The position numbers and the translations under genes were made by a program. Positions 9,114 to 17,403 of a stretch of 64,000 bases of DNA are shown here, piece by piece (positions within the stretch are counted from its first letter, which is position 1; every line of letters begins with the position of its first letter). Location of the stretch: positions 223,418-287,417 of the forward strand of contig NZ_NRRL01000001.1 of the NCBI RefSeq assembly GCF_016583645.1. Reading direction: 5' to 3'. Origin of the DNA: Rhodovibrio sodomensis. GTDB lineage: Bacteria; Pseudomonadota; Alphaproteobacteria; Kiloniellales; Rhodovibrionaceae. A model generated the notes under the pieces. That model ran no database searches, had not been told where the DNA came from, and was given only the letters and a program-made list of their open reading frames with translations.

Positions 9114-9435
9114 TCGCGCCCATCTCTGCCTGACCGCAGTGCTGCTGCTGGCGAGCTGCGCCGGCCGGCCCGACGCGCCGGCTCCCGCGACCCTGTCCTG
9201 CCCCGACCTCGCGGCCGCGATCGAGGCGGGCTGGCGGGAGCAGAACGACAGCGTGCTCGCCAAGGTGGGCGAGATGTACGTCGATCTGGCCTGGGTCTTC
9301 ATCCGGCCCGATCACCTGAACGCCGGCGTACTGCCCGACGAGGACCCTATCCGCTTGAGCGCGCTCCGCCAGGAAGCCAAGAAGCGCTGCCCGCCCCCGA
9401 ACATCGCCCAGCAGCTCGCGCCGAACGAGGGCTGA
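9103..9435 (+). CDS. Small lipoprotein, unknown function
   Basis: 110 residues, GTG start overlapping the previous stop. The N-terminus MRLDRAHLCLTAVLLLASC ends in a lipobox (L-L-A-S-C), so the mature protein should be lipid-anchored at Cys19. A second Cys pair (LSCPDL, KKRCPPP) may form a disulfide. Function unknown. Confidence 0.75.
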   Translation: MRLDRAHLCLTAVLLLASCAGRPDAPAPATLSCPDLAAAIEAGWREQNDSVLAKVGEMYVDLAWVFIRPDHLNAGVLPDEDPIRLSALRQEAKKRCPPPNIAQQLAPNEG

Positions 9436-9473
9436 GGCCGCAGCCTGACCCCCGAATAAGGAGGTGTCTGTCC

Positions 9474-10010
9474 ATGAGCGAGCAGGACCCGATCGAGATC
9501 ATCCTCGACGCACAAGAACCCGGCCACGCCATCGATTTCGCCGCCGCGAAGCTGTGCGGCGACGCGCCCCGGAATGCGATCCTGGGCACACCGGACCACG
9601 AGGACTGCGTCGACTGGACAACGCCCGAGTACGACCGCATGCAGGCGGCCCTGCGCGACGCCCGCGACCGAGCGCACCGCCGCCGGGTCCGCGCCTGCTA
9701 TCCCGATGCCCAGTTCGGCATGCTGCAGGCCTACAGTCACCACGTTCAGCATGCTCTCACCCTCGCTCCCGGCGGGGCGGAGGCCTGGCGCCTGCGCCTG
9801 GAGCGCACCCCCGGCGCCAGCGGCGGCTGGATGGCCTGGCTGATCGACGAGACCGGCGGGCGGATCTTCGAGGGACGCAGCTCGACGGCCGACACCTCGG
9901 GTGCGCTTGCGACCCTGAAGGCGGCCGCCCGCGCGCATCGCGCCGACGTGCCGGACAGCGCCGGTGACGCGGTCGCGATCGACGCCGACCCCGGATCCGC
10001 CGCCGCCTGA
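9474..10010 (+). CDS. Hypothetical protein, 178 aa
   Basis: Very strong ribosome binding site AAGGAGGTG (9459-9467). The acidic N-terminus (MSEQDPIEIILDAQEPGHAI) is followed by a helical Arg-rich part (RDARDRAHRRRVRACYP) and then a beta-rich segment (GGWMAWLIDETGGRIFEG). No family recognised. Confidence 0.75.
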   Translation: MSEQDPIEIILDAQEPGHAIDFAAAKLCGDAPRNAILGTPDHEDCVDWTTPEYDRMQAALRDARDRAHRRRVRACYPDAQFGMLQAYSHHVQHALTLAPGGAEAWRLRLERTPGASGGWMAWLIDETGGRIFEGRSSTADTSGALATLKAAARAHRADVPDSAGDAVAIDADPGSAAA

Positions 10011-10063
10011 CCGCGCACTGGCCCACGCGCGCCACCCAACCCTGACCTGCGAGCGCCGATCCC

Positions 10064-10282
10064 ATGCGCGACGACACCCGAAACACTCCCGAGGTCTCCA
10101 ACCCCGACGCCGCCAACCCCGACGCGGCCGCGCGGGCGGCCGGCTGGCGTCCGTTCCCGACCGAGCACAGCGTGATCGGGTGGTACGACACCAACAAGTA
10201 CACGAGCCCCACCGCCGCCTACTCCGCCGGCGACTACGCCAGCAGCGCCGAAGACGTCTGTCGCACTGTGCTCGACAGCTGA
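10064..10282 (+). CDS. Small hypothetical protein, 72 aa
   Basis: Starts MRDDTRNTPEVSNPDAANPD, with a short NPDAA repeat, then a compact aromatic stretch (EHSVIGWYDTNKYTSPTAAY). The ribosome binding site is weak. No family recognised. Confidence 0.6.
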   Translation: MRDDTRNTPEVSNPDAANPDAAARAAGWRPFPTEHSVIGWYDTNKYTSPTAAYSAGDYASSAEDVCRTVLDS

Positions 10283-10347
10283 GACCCAGAGCCGCCACGC
10301 AGGGCGCCGCCACTGCATCATCCCAACAGCCTGAAGGACACCTCCCG

Positions 10348-10644
10348 ATGTCTGAGACACGGACCATCACCCGCTTCACCGTCGAGTTCGTCGAGCGCGA
10401 CGGCGGCAAGACCCTGATCCGCACAGCCGGCGCCAACTACGGCGAGGCGATCAATAATGCCAAGGGCGAGGCGTTCGACGAGAACCACCCGGAGCTGAGC
10501 CACTTCGAGGACCCGTTCGAGGACGGCTTCGAGGTCGAGCAGTCGATGCTGCTGGACGACTGCCAGTCGATCCGGGTGTTCGAGGGGCACTACCACGACG
10601 AGGCCGAGCTCGAGGACCTCACGCCCATCCACACCGAGGAGTAG
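10348..10644 (+). CDS. Small acidic hypothetical protein, 98 aa
   Basis: ATG at 10348, preceded by GAAGGA. Strongly acidic (HFEDPFEDGFEVEQSMLLDD), opening with beta strands (TRFTVEFVERDGGKTL). It lies five bases before the next gene and is probably co-translated with it. No family recognised. Confidence 0.7.
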   Translation: MSETRTITRFTVEFVERDGGKTLIRTAGANYGEAINNAKGEAFDENHPELSHFEDPFEDGFEVEQSMLLDDCQSIRVFEGHYHDEAELEDLTPIHTEE

Positions 10645-10649
10645 CCGCG

Positions 10650-11150
10650 ATGGCGATCGAGGACACCTTCCGCATCGACGATGCGAACAGCAACGCCGAA
10701 GAGCTCTGGATCGATCTACCCGGCCGGGCCACCGTCAAGATCGGCCTGGAAGAGGTCGGCATCTCGGTCTCGGTCCTGCGGGCCGTGGGCGAAATGGACG
10801 AGGTCGCAGCCACCTCGGTTAGCTACGACACGCTCTACGGCGGCGAGGACGACACGCACGGGCAGGGCGAACAGGCCACGGGCGCCAACACGCCGGAGGC
10901 CTTCGATCGCTTGATCATCGACTCGTTCGGCATGTTCACCGACGCCGGCAACCGGTTGGTCGGCGAGGCGATCGCCAAGGTCGCCAACATGCCGCTGGTG
11001 ACTACCGACGCCGAGCTCACCCACGCGCTGACCGCGCAGCTCAACGAGATCGCCAAGACCCACCCAGAGGTCTGGGACACGGCCGTCCGGGACGTGATCG
11101 TCTCCCGGATCGCGCGGCGCACCGGCCGCACCCTGTCGATCCACTTCTAG
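10650..11150 (+). CDS. Hypothetical protein, 166 aa
   Basis: Soluble protein opening MAIEDTFRIDDANSNAEELW; its central V-K-I-G-L-E-E-V-G-I-S-V-S-V-L segment suggests beta structure, followed by helices. It closes the seven-gene run that starts at 8432 and is followed by a terminator. No family recognised. Confidence 0.7.
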   Translation: MAIEDTFRIDDANSNAEELWIDLPGRATVKIGLEEVGISVSVLRAVGEMDEVAATSVSYDTLYGGEDDTHGQGEQATGANTPEAFDRLIIDSFGMFTDAGNRLVGEAIAKVANMPLVTTDAELTHALTAQLNEIAKTHPEVWDTAVRDVIVSRIARRTGRTLSIHF

Positions 11151-11195
11151 TCCTGGGCAGCTTCCGCCCTGGCCACCCCGCCTGCAGACACGATA

Positions 11196-11230
11196 ACGCC
11201 GGCCCCCGGATGACCGGGGTCCGGCGTTTT
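11196..11230 (+). terminator. Rho-independent terminator
   Basis: 14-base stem (ACGCCGGCCCCCGG at 11196-11209 against 11214-11227, one mismatch), loop ATGA, then TTTTG. It ends the plus-strand run from 8432 and may also act on the convergent gene ending at 11267. Confidence 0.9.
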
Positions 11231-11266
11231 GTCGTGGCCCAGGGCCGCTCCGGCCGCCGCGGCTAG

Positions 11267-11707
11267 CTAGCTCGCCCCGCCCGACAGGATCCAGTCCCGC
11301 AAGGCAGCCGGGCCACCCTCGACCAGTGCGCACGGACCCGCGGCCAGCCCACGCGGGGTCTGGGTCGCGGCGACCACATGCGTGCGACCGTCCTCATACG
11401 TGTAGGCCCACGGCTCCCCCGGCAGCAGCACCGTCACCTCGGCCGGGATCTCTCCCTTGTAGACCTTCAGAACCCGGAACTCCTGGCTCTTGGTGCGATA
11501 CATCATGGGCGCACCCCGATCGACCTCGTGCAGCTCCGCCTCGTAGAGGCCCTCGCGTTCCACCGCCACACCCTCGAACAGCACGTCCACCTCCTGGAAG
11601 GCCCCCGCCGGCGGTGGTGGCGCCACGCAGCTCAAGGCACTTGCACCGGGCGCAGCAGCCAGCAGCGGCGCCGCGGTCGCGGCAGCCAGACACAGTCGAC
11701 GCAGCAT
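11267..11707 (-). CDS. Exported protein with TIMP/NTR-like pattern
   Basis: 146 residues. Signal peptide MLRRLCLAAATAAPLLAAAPGASALS, then Cys at the start of the mature chain (SCVAPPPP). The strands VDVLFEGVAVERE and EFRVLKVYKGEIPAEVTVLLPG follow the pattern of NTR/TIMP-like small secreted domains (a beta barrel starting at an N-terminal Cys); this is a resemblance, not a firm assignment. A late Cys (GPCALVEGG) could pair with the first. Convergent with the preceding run. Confidence 0.75.
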   Translation of the reverse strand: MLRRLCLAAATAAPLLAAAPGASALSCVAPPPPAGAFQEVDVLFEGVAVEREGLYEAELHEVDRGAPMMYRTKSQEFRVLKVYKGEIPAEVTVLLPGEPWAYTYEDGRTHVVAATQTPRGLAAGPCALVEGGPAALRDWILSGGAS

Positions 11708-11804
11708 CGAACTCTCCGATCTTGGAACAGGACATCCGAGGCCGGGGAGATGGGAGTCCGCCTGGCCGTTTGCCGGGCGCGCCAGCGCGCCCTATCTCCC
11801 GGCC

Positions 11805-12470
11805 ATGTGTGGCCGCTTCGCCCTGTTCAACGCCGGAGATCAGCTGCAGCGTCAGTTCGGTCTGGACGCGGCACCCGCCGTGCAGCCCAGTTACAACGTC
11901 GCCCCAGGCGCAAGCGTGCCGGTGATCGCCTGGTCGCGCGAGCAACAGCCCCGCCTGCTGGCGCCAGTGATGCTCTGGGGTTTCCCCATGAACGCCGTGG
12001 AGACCCTGATCAACGCCCGCGGCGAGACGGCGGCCAGCAAGCCCACCTTCGCGCCGGCCTGGACGAGCCGGCGCTGCGCCATCCCGTTCGACGCCTTTTA
12101 CGAGTGGAACAAGCGCAAGCAGCCGAAGGAGCCCTGGTGCTTCCGGGCGCTCAACGGACCGCTGGCGTTCGCCGGCCTGTACTGGCCGCTCGCCCAGCCG
12201 AGCGGCGGCCGCCGCTACGGTTTCGCGATCCTGACCACCGAGCCCAACCGCGACGTGGCCGACGTCCACCATCGCATGCCAGTGCTCCTGCAGCCCGACG
12301 AGGTCGCGACCTTCGCCAACCCGGACGCATCCGCAACCGAGTTGCGCGATCTCTGCCGCACACCGCCGGCGGGCCTCCTGCAGGCCCAGCAAGCCCCGCT
12401 CGACATCAACAAAACCGACGTCGACGGGCCCTGGCTGCTCGGCAGCCACCGCCACCAGCACGCTGGCTGA
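11805..12470 (+). CDS. SRAP (YedK/HMCES-type) abasic-site processing protein
   Basis: 221 residues, start MCGRF. SRAP proteins form a covalent thiazolidine link between Cys2 and abasic sites in single-stranded DNA, protecting them during replication. Visible conserved residues: Cys2, the YNVAPG segment (30-35), INARGET (69-75), the FYEW Glu at 100, and His155/156 in VHHRMP. Length and motif order fit the family. It is the first gene of a plus-strand group that continues with a HIRAN-like protein, consistent with a DNA-damage theme. Confidence 0.92.
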   Translation: MCGRFALFNAGDQLQRQFGLDAAPAVQPSYNVAPGASVPVIAWSREQQPRLLAPVMLWGFPMNAVETLINARGETAASKPTFAPAWTSRRCAIPFDAFYEWNKRKQPKEPWCFRALNGPLAFAGLYWPLAQPSGGRRYGFAILTTEPNRDVADVHHRMPVLLQPDEVATFANPDASATELRDLCRTPPAGLLQAQQAPLDINKTDVDGPWLLGSHRHQHAG

Positions 12471-12548
12471 TTGGCACCCCTGTCGATCCAGCGGCGCGAC
12501 CTGTACGCTTGCACTGCGAATCGAAATGTCCATGCCGAACAGGGGCAC

Positions 12549-12845
12549 ATGACCCATTCCGGTCAGCGCGCATCCAGCCTTACTCTGAGCGATCTCGACC
12601 GATACGAGGTCAGTGAGGACGATATCCTGAATGCGATCTCAGCTGGCAGCCTGCCGCCGACCTATACGGTCGAGCGTGCCTTGCGGGCCCGCGGCTCGAC
12701 CCAGACGCAGGCGCGGCGCAAGATCAGGGAGGCCCGACGCCGCGGCGACCCGCTCGGCATGACCGATGTCGAGAAATGCCTGGCCAGCTTCCTCGCCCTC
12801 GGGATCGTCGTCACCGGCTTCGTGGCCGGCAGCACGTTGATCTGA
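12549..12845 (+). CDS. Small protein with C-terminal membrane anchor
   Basis: 98 residues from ATG 12549 (MTHSGQRASSLTLSDLDRYE); the frame is open upstream to 12471 but GGGG just before this ATG and the protein pattern favour it. A helical Arg-rich stretch (RRKIREARRRGDPLG) precedes a C-terminal hydrophobic segment (CLASFLALGIVVTGFVAG), so it looks tail-anchored. The next gene starts one base after its stop. Confidence 0.65.
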   Translation: MTHSGQRASSLTLSDLDRYEVSEDDILNAISAGSLPPTYTVERALRARGSTQTQARRKIREARRRGDPLGMTDVEKCLASFLALGIVVTGFVAGSTLI

Positions 12846-12846
12846 C

Positions 12847-13554
12847 ATGGCCAGGGAGATCCAGATCGAGATCACCGGCAGCGCCTATGCCGCCAGCCAT
12901 GCCACGGCCCGACCGGACCCGAAAGCCGGCCTGATGCCCGGGCAGGCTCTGGTCCTGGAAGGCGCCGACCCCTCGGTCATGGAGACCTGGCGGCTGGGCG
13001 TTCGAGACCATGACGGCGCGTTCCTGGGCTACATCCCGATCGATCACCGCCGCACGGCGGTCGACATCGCGCGTGGCTGCGTTGTCGGGGCCCGCATCGC
13101 ACGGGTCGAAAGGCAGCAGAGGCTGCTCGATCGCGTTCTCCGGCGCCCCAGGCCGCCCTCCAGGTACCTCGCAGCACTGCACATCCGCGAGCCGGACTGG
13201 GACCACACCGCCCCCTACCGGAAAATCGACGCGCGAATCCATAGACTGCTCCGGCAAGCCGGCCGGCTCGCGCAGGGCGATCCCGACAGCGCACTCGAAC
13301 TCTATCAGCAAGCCGTCGACCTGATCGATGCGCTCGACGAGCAGGGCCCGGCGGCGCGCGCCTGGCGGACGGCGAGCCACCCGATCAACCAGATCTCGCG
13401 GCTACTCGAGCGCATCGGCCAGGAACGCCGCGCGATCGGTGCGATCGACGCCTATCACGCCCGCCACGACCCCGTCGGCCTGAGCGCGGAGGCTGCCGAC
13501 GCGATCGACCGGCGGCGGCGGCGCCTGTCCACGCAGGTCCCGCCCCTCGCCTGA
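12847..13554 (+). CDS. HIRAN-domain-like protein with helical C-terminus
   Basis: 235 residues. Residues about 8-85 fit the HIRAN pattern (V-x-L-E-G-A-D, W-R-L-G-V-R-D-H-D-G-A-F-L-G-Y-I-P, then G-x-V-V-G-A-R-I); HIRAN domains bind DNA ends and are found in HLTF-type remodelers and standalone bacterial proteins. Residues about 125-200 form a TPR-like helical stretch (RLAQGDPDSALELYQQAVDL). Starts one base after the preceding stop. The assignment rests on pattern only. Confidence 0.75.
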   Translation: MAREIQIEITGSAYAASHATARPDPKAGLMPGQALVLEGADPSVMETWRLGVRDHDGAFLGYIPIDHRRTAVDIARGCVVGARIARVERQQRLLDRVLRRPRPPSRYLAALHIREPDWDHTAPYRKIDARIHRLLRQAGRLAQGDPDSALELYQQAVDLIDALDEQGPAARAWRTASHPINQISRLLERIGQERRAIGAIDAYHARHDPVGLSAEAADAIDRRRRRLSTQVPPLA

Positions 13555-13577
13555 GCCGCACCCGATCCAGCGGCCGC

Positions 13578-14300
13578 TCACGCCCGGGGCTGCAGCACCG
13601 ACTGGGCGTCCAGGTTCGCCAGGACCGCGTCCGCGATGACCAGTACCTGCCGGCCACCCGCGGTCTCGAGCGTGTGCGGCAATTCCGGCAGGCCCCGTAT
13701 CCAGGGCACGTCCGAGCCCTGATCGGCCCGGGCTGCCAGCATCATGTACTTGTCCAGGATCCGCTCGCCGAACAGCCCGTCCGCACCATGCTCCGCGAGC
13801 ACGCCGTTAATGGTCTGCGCCGCGCCCAGGAAGTCGCGCGCCTCCAGCGTTAGATAGAATCGCCGCGCGCGCTTGATGTTCGAGCCGTGGGCGATCCCAA
13901 GCGCGTCGGCGGCCAGCGCGTCGAACATCGTCCAGCCCTCGGGCTGGAGGAACCACATCAGCTTGGTCATCGCCGACACCTGCTGGCCGTGCGTGCACTC
14001 TTGCCTGACAGCCTCATCGGCTAGCTTGATGCAGAACTCGCAACGATCCGTCAGGCTCACCGGCCAACGCGCGCGCCGCGCGAGCAGAATGTCGGCGACC
14101 GGGTGCTCGCCACCCGCAGGGATGCCCCAGCCCACCTTGTACTCGCCCGCTATCCGACGCACGAGCGCGCCGTCCAGGCCGCTCGTCCGGATTCTCTGCC
14201 GTGCGGCGCCGTCGAGACCCAGCATGGTGCGGAAGTGCTCGAGCACGGCCGCCCGCAGGAAACTCGCGCGCTGCTCCGCCGTGAGCTGCTCAAGCCTCAT
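13578..14300 (-). CDS. Hypothetical protein, 240 aa
   Basis: ATG at 14300 has a good ribosome binding site (GGGGGAAG) directly upstream; the frame is open further upstream to 14597 but that part is Arg/Trp-rich noise. A conserved-looking core reads SAMTKLMWFLQPEGWTMFDALA, reminiscent of uncharacterised proteins with a TKLLWFLxPxxWxxYD core. Two Cys near CEFCIKLADEAVRQEC. Divergent from the ATPase at 14455. Function unknown. Confidence 0.75.
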   Translation of the reverse strand: MRLEQLTAEQRASFLRAAVLEHFRTMLGLDGAARQRIRTSGLDGALVRRIAGEYKVGWGIPAGGEHPVADILLARRARWPVSLTDRCEFCIKLADEAVRQECTHGQQVSAMTKLMWFLQPEGWTMFDALAADALGIAHGSNIKRARRFYLTLEARDFLGAAQTINGVLAEHGADGLFGERILDKYMMLAARADQGSDVPWIRGLPELPHTLETAGGRQVLVIADAVLANLDAQSVLQPRA

Positions 14301-14454
14301 ACTTCCCCCGTAACGCCGCAACCTGCTTGAGTCTAACCGGCCGCGCGACGCGGCGAAACCCGAGCGCCCGTGCGCGCACGCACCCCGTTCAATGCCGATC
14401 TTGCCGACACGAGCCGGCCGCCGCTTCCATCTTCGCCTGCGTGAGATCCGTTGA

Positions 14455-15768
14455 ATGGAGATGAAGACCGTGCGTGTCGACTTCGGACAGACGAAATTCG
14501 CCAACAAGAAGACGAACCAGAAGGATCGGGTCGTCCTCGACACCACCAAGACGATCAACGGGCACATCCTGATCGCAGGGGCGTCGGGCACCGGCAAGAC
14601 CCACCAGCTGCGCCGCGTGATCGACGCGATGTCGAAGCAGCCGCCCCACCCGCGCTTTCATATCATCGACGTCCATGGCGACCTCGACATCCCGGGCGCG
14701 TCCAGCTGCAAGTTCTCCGAAAGCAGCCCCTATGGCGTGAACCCGCTCAAGGTGGACCCCGACCCGCACTCGGGCGGCGTGCGCAAGCGGGCGCGCAGCT
14801 TCATCGCCTCCCTGAACCGCACCACCAGCAAGCTCGGCACCAAGCAGGAGAGCGCGCTCTATCACCTGTTGACCGACCTCTACGAGGCCAACGGCTTCTA
14901 CCTCGACAAGCCCGAGAGCTGGGACGTCAAGACCGACCTCCGCCGGAACCCGCGCCACCCCAAGAAGCAGCCGACCCTGGGCGACCTCAAGACCTTCGCC
15001 GAGTGGCGCCTGGCGCAGATGACCACCGGTGCCGGCAGCAAGGCGCTCTCCAAGCTCGACGAGCTCAACCGCAAGGTCCGCCAGCTGCACCGCAAGAGCG
15101 ACAAGGGCGACGACAGCGAGCAGAAGCAGGTCGAGAAGCTGCGCGCCGAGGCCGCCGATCTCTACCGCGAATACGTGATGGCGGTGGAGACCGGACGCGA
15201 GCTGCCGCAATACCTGACCTACGCCGGCCGCGACGTGATGCAGAGCGTGTTCGAGCGAATCTCCAACCTGGAGAGCTCCGGCATCTTCCGGCCGCGCAAG
15301 CCCGACTTCGACCTGAACGCGCCGGTGCGCCGCTACGACATCTCAGCGCTCAGCCGCGACGAGCAGATCCTGTTCATCGACTTCCTCGCCTCCGAGATGT
15401 TCCAGGCCGCCCGGCGCAAGGGGCAGGCCGCGCACCCGCGCGACTTCATCGTGATCGACGAGAGTCACGCCTTCGTCAGCGCCGAGCCCGATCACATCCT
15501 CAACGTGATCATCCGCGAAAGCCGGAAGTTCGGTATCGGCCTGATCCTGGCCAGCCAGTCGCTCAGCGACTTCCCCGACGACATCATCGCCAACACCTCG
15601 ACCAAGGTGATCCTCGGCCTGGACGAGATGTTCCACGCCTCGACCGCCCGCAAGCTCGCGATCGACCCGAAGCGTTTCGGCTGGGTCTACCCGCGGCGCA
15701 CCGCGCTCATCCAGATCAAGCGCGCCGGCGACACCTCGAACCGCTACCTCGATGTGGAACTGTGCTGA
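14455..15768 (+). CDS. P-loop ATPase of the HerA/FtsK (DUF87) type
   Basis: 437 residues. Walker A GASGTGKT at 42-49, Walker B FIVIDESH at 331-338, and a sensor-like ILASQS at 364-369, the arrangement of HerA/FtsK/VirB4-type ring ATPases that translocate DNA or proteins. Between the Walker motifs lies an insertion with a Lys/Glu-rich coiled-coil segment (200-245). No NurA nuclease, relaxase or type IV secretion gene is adjacent. Its stop codon overlaps the start of an EamA transporter by one base (TGATG). Partner and substrate are unknown. Confidence 0.88.
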   Translation: MEMKTVRVDFGQTKFANKKTNQKDRVVLDTTKTINGHILIAGASGTGKTHQLRRVIDAMSKQPPHPRFHIIDVHGDLDIPGASSCKFSESSPYGVNPLKVDPDPHSGGVRKRARSFIASLNRTTSKLGTKQESALYHLLTDLYEANGFYLDKPESWDVKTDLRRNPRHPKKQPTLGDLKTFAEWRLAQMTTGAGSKALSKLDELNRKVRQLHRKSDKGDDSEQKQVEKLRAEAADLYREYVMAVETGRELPQYLTYAGRDVMQSVFERISNLESSGIFRPRKPDFDLNAPVRRYDISALSRDEQILFIDFLASEMFQAARRKGQAAHPRDFIVIDESHAFVSAEPDHILNVIIRESRKFGIGLILASQSLSDFPDDIIANTSTKVILGLDEMFHASTARKLAIDPKRFGWVYPRRTALIQIKRAGDTSNRYLDVELC

Positions 15769-16664
15769 TGATCCCTCAGCACCGCCTGCGCGGCATTCTG
15801 ATCATGCTCGCAAGCGCGGCTGCCGCGGTGGCGGTCGGCGGCGCGATCAAGGCGGTCGACCCCGATCTCCCCACCGCCACCGTGGCCTTCCTGCGCTTCG
15901 CCTGTGCCCTCGTACTCCTCGCCCCGCTCTGGTGGCGCTACCGACAGGCGATCCTCGCAACACCGAGTACAGGCACCCATGTGCTGCGCGGGCTTGCCGG
16001 CCTGGTCGCCGTCGGGCTCTATTTCTACACGCTGGGCGTCCTGCCGCTCTCAACCGCGATCGCGGCCCAGTTCACCGCCCCGCTGTTCGTCCCGCCGCTG
16101 GCTGCCTGGCTTCTGGGTGAACGCACAAGCCCGCTCGCCTACCTCGGCGTCGCGCTCGCCGTCTCCGGTGCGATCCTCTCGGCGGGGCCGGACCTGCAGG
16201 CCTACGTGCCGGCGGTCGCCCTCGGTCTGGCCTCCGCGATGATCGGCGCCCTGCTGGCAGTCCACGCCAAGACGATGATGAACGCGGGCGAATCTCTGGT
16301 GACGCTCGGCTTCTGGTATACCCTGGCCGGCACGGCCGGCTGTGGCGCCTGGGTGCTTGCCACGGGTGACTGGGTCCCGCCGGACGCCTTCAGCCTGTCG
16401 ATGACCTCGATCGCCGGCGTCGCCGGCAGCCTGTCGGCGATCTTCGTACTGGCCGCCTACCGGCACCTGCCGTCGGCGCTGTTCGCGGCCCTCAAGCTGT
16501 TACCCATCCCGGCGTCCGCGGTGACCGCCCTCGTGCTGTTCGCCGAGGTACCGGCGCCCGCACCCCTGTTCGGCATGTCGCTGATCCTCGCCGGGATCGT
16601 GATCAGCCAGCCTGACCTGCGTCAGGCCTTGTCTCGCTTGGTGCGCTCGGCTGCGGCTGCCTGA
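15768..16664 (+). CDS. EamA-family (DMT) transporter
   Basis: 298 residues with about ten transmembrane segments in two similar halves, as in the drug/metabolite transporter superfamily. The first half shows FLRFACALVLLAPLWW and VGLYFYTLGVLPLSTAIAAQFTAPLFVPPLAAWLLGE split over consecutive helices, the usual EamA signature region. It starts on the last base of the ATPase stop, so translation is likely coupled, although the two proteins have no obvious link. Substrate unknown. Confidence 0.9.
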   Translation: MIPQHRLRGILIMLASAAAAVAVGGAIKAVDPDLPTATVAFLRFACALVLLAPLWWRYRQAILATPSTGTHVLRGLAGLVAVGLYFYTLGVLPLSTAIAAQFTAPLFVPPLAAWLLGERTSPLAYLGVALAVSGAILSAGPDLQAYVPAVALGLASAMIGALLAVHAKTMMNAGESLVTLGFWYTLAGTAGCGAWVLATGDWVPPDAFSLSMTSIAGVAGSLSAIFVLAAYRHLPSALFAALKLLPIPASAVTALVLFAEVPAPAPLFGMSLILAGIVISQPDLRQALSRLVRSAAAA

Positions 16665-16669
16665 CGGAC

Positions 16670-17236
16670 CTAGCAGGATCCCAGATCCGCATCGAACAAC
16701 AGGCCATCTGTGCTGCCGCCAACACAGCCGTAGAAAACCGACAGCCGCTCCCTTAGCCCTGCCGGATGCGCCGAGGCGCGAACGTCCTCGGCATCTATGG
16801 CGCGCGCTTGAGATTGACCCACCGCGAAGAACGCAAAGCGCGTCCGCGGCGTGATGGAAAGTGGCTCGCCCCCATGGCGACCCGAGAAGGGATCTATCGG
16901 CCAGCACCGGGCCGGTGTCTCCTCGCCCACGAGGGCACGGAACTTCGCGATATCGCCCTCGAACACCGGATAGCCGTGCGGCACGAACTTGAGCTCGGCA
17001 ACCACCGCGATCTCAGCACCAAGCACGACGATGTCGGGAACGATCACCCCCGACCCGCCGCATAACGTCATCTGCGGCTCAAGCACCACCTCGAGATCCA
17101 GCGCATCCGTCAGGTGCTTGTACAGCATAGCCTGCAATGTGCGCTCGTTCGGAACCTGTGCGTCGACGTAATCGCGTCTGACTGGACCTCGCCAGACATC
17201 CCTGATCGTGTCCATCAGCATGCCAGCCACGCCCAC
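16670..17236 (-). CDS. Predicted PD-(D/E)XK-fold nuclease-like protein
   Basis: 188 residues from a GTG; ATG codons at 17221 and 17215 are alternative starts. The restriction-endonuclease-like core is visible: Glu31 in NERTLQ, Asp68 in VIVPDIVVLG and Glu81-x-Lys83 in VVAELKF, in the order E, PD, ExK. Such proteins include restriction, repair and Holliday-junction enzymes; nothing here fixes the substrate. Convergent with the EamA gene (five-base gap). Downstream part FAFFAVGQSQARAI is not recognised. Confidence 0.78.
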   Translation of the reverse strand: MGVAGMLMDTIRDVWRGPVRRDYVDAQVPNERTLQAMLYKHLTDALDLEVVLEPQMTLCGGSGVIVPDIVVLGAEIAVVAELKFVPHGYPVFEGDIAKFRALVGEETPARCWPIDPFSGRHGGEPLSITPRTRFAFFAVGQSQARAIDAEDVRASAHPAGLRERLSVFYGCVGGSTDGLLFDADLGSC

Positions 17237-17403
17237 CTTCCGAGCGAACCACCCTCAATACCGCCGACAGCCAAGCCTCCTCCAAGGGTGATCTCAAGCA
17301 CCTTCTCGCCCCGAGCTAGATCGACGGCTGACGGGTCGGCTGCGCGCACCGACGTTCTGGCAAGACACAGAACCCCTTAGCACAGGCCCTCGACCGCGCT
17401 AGC

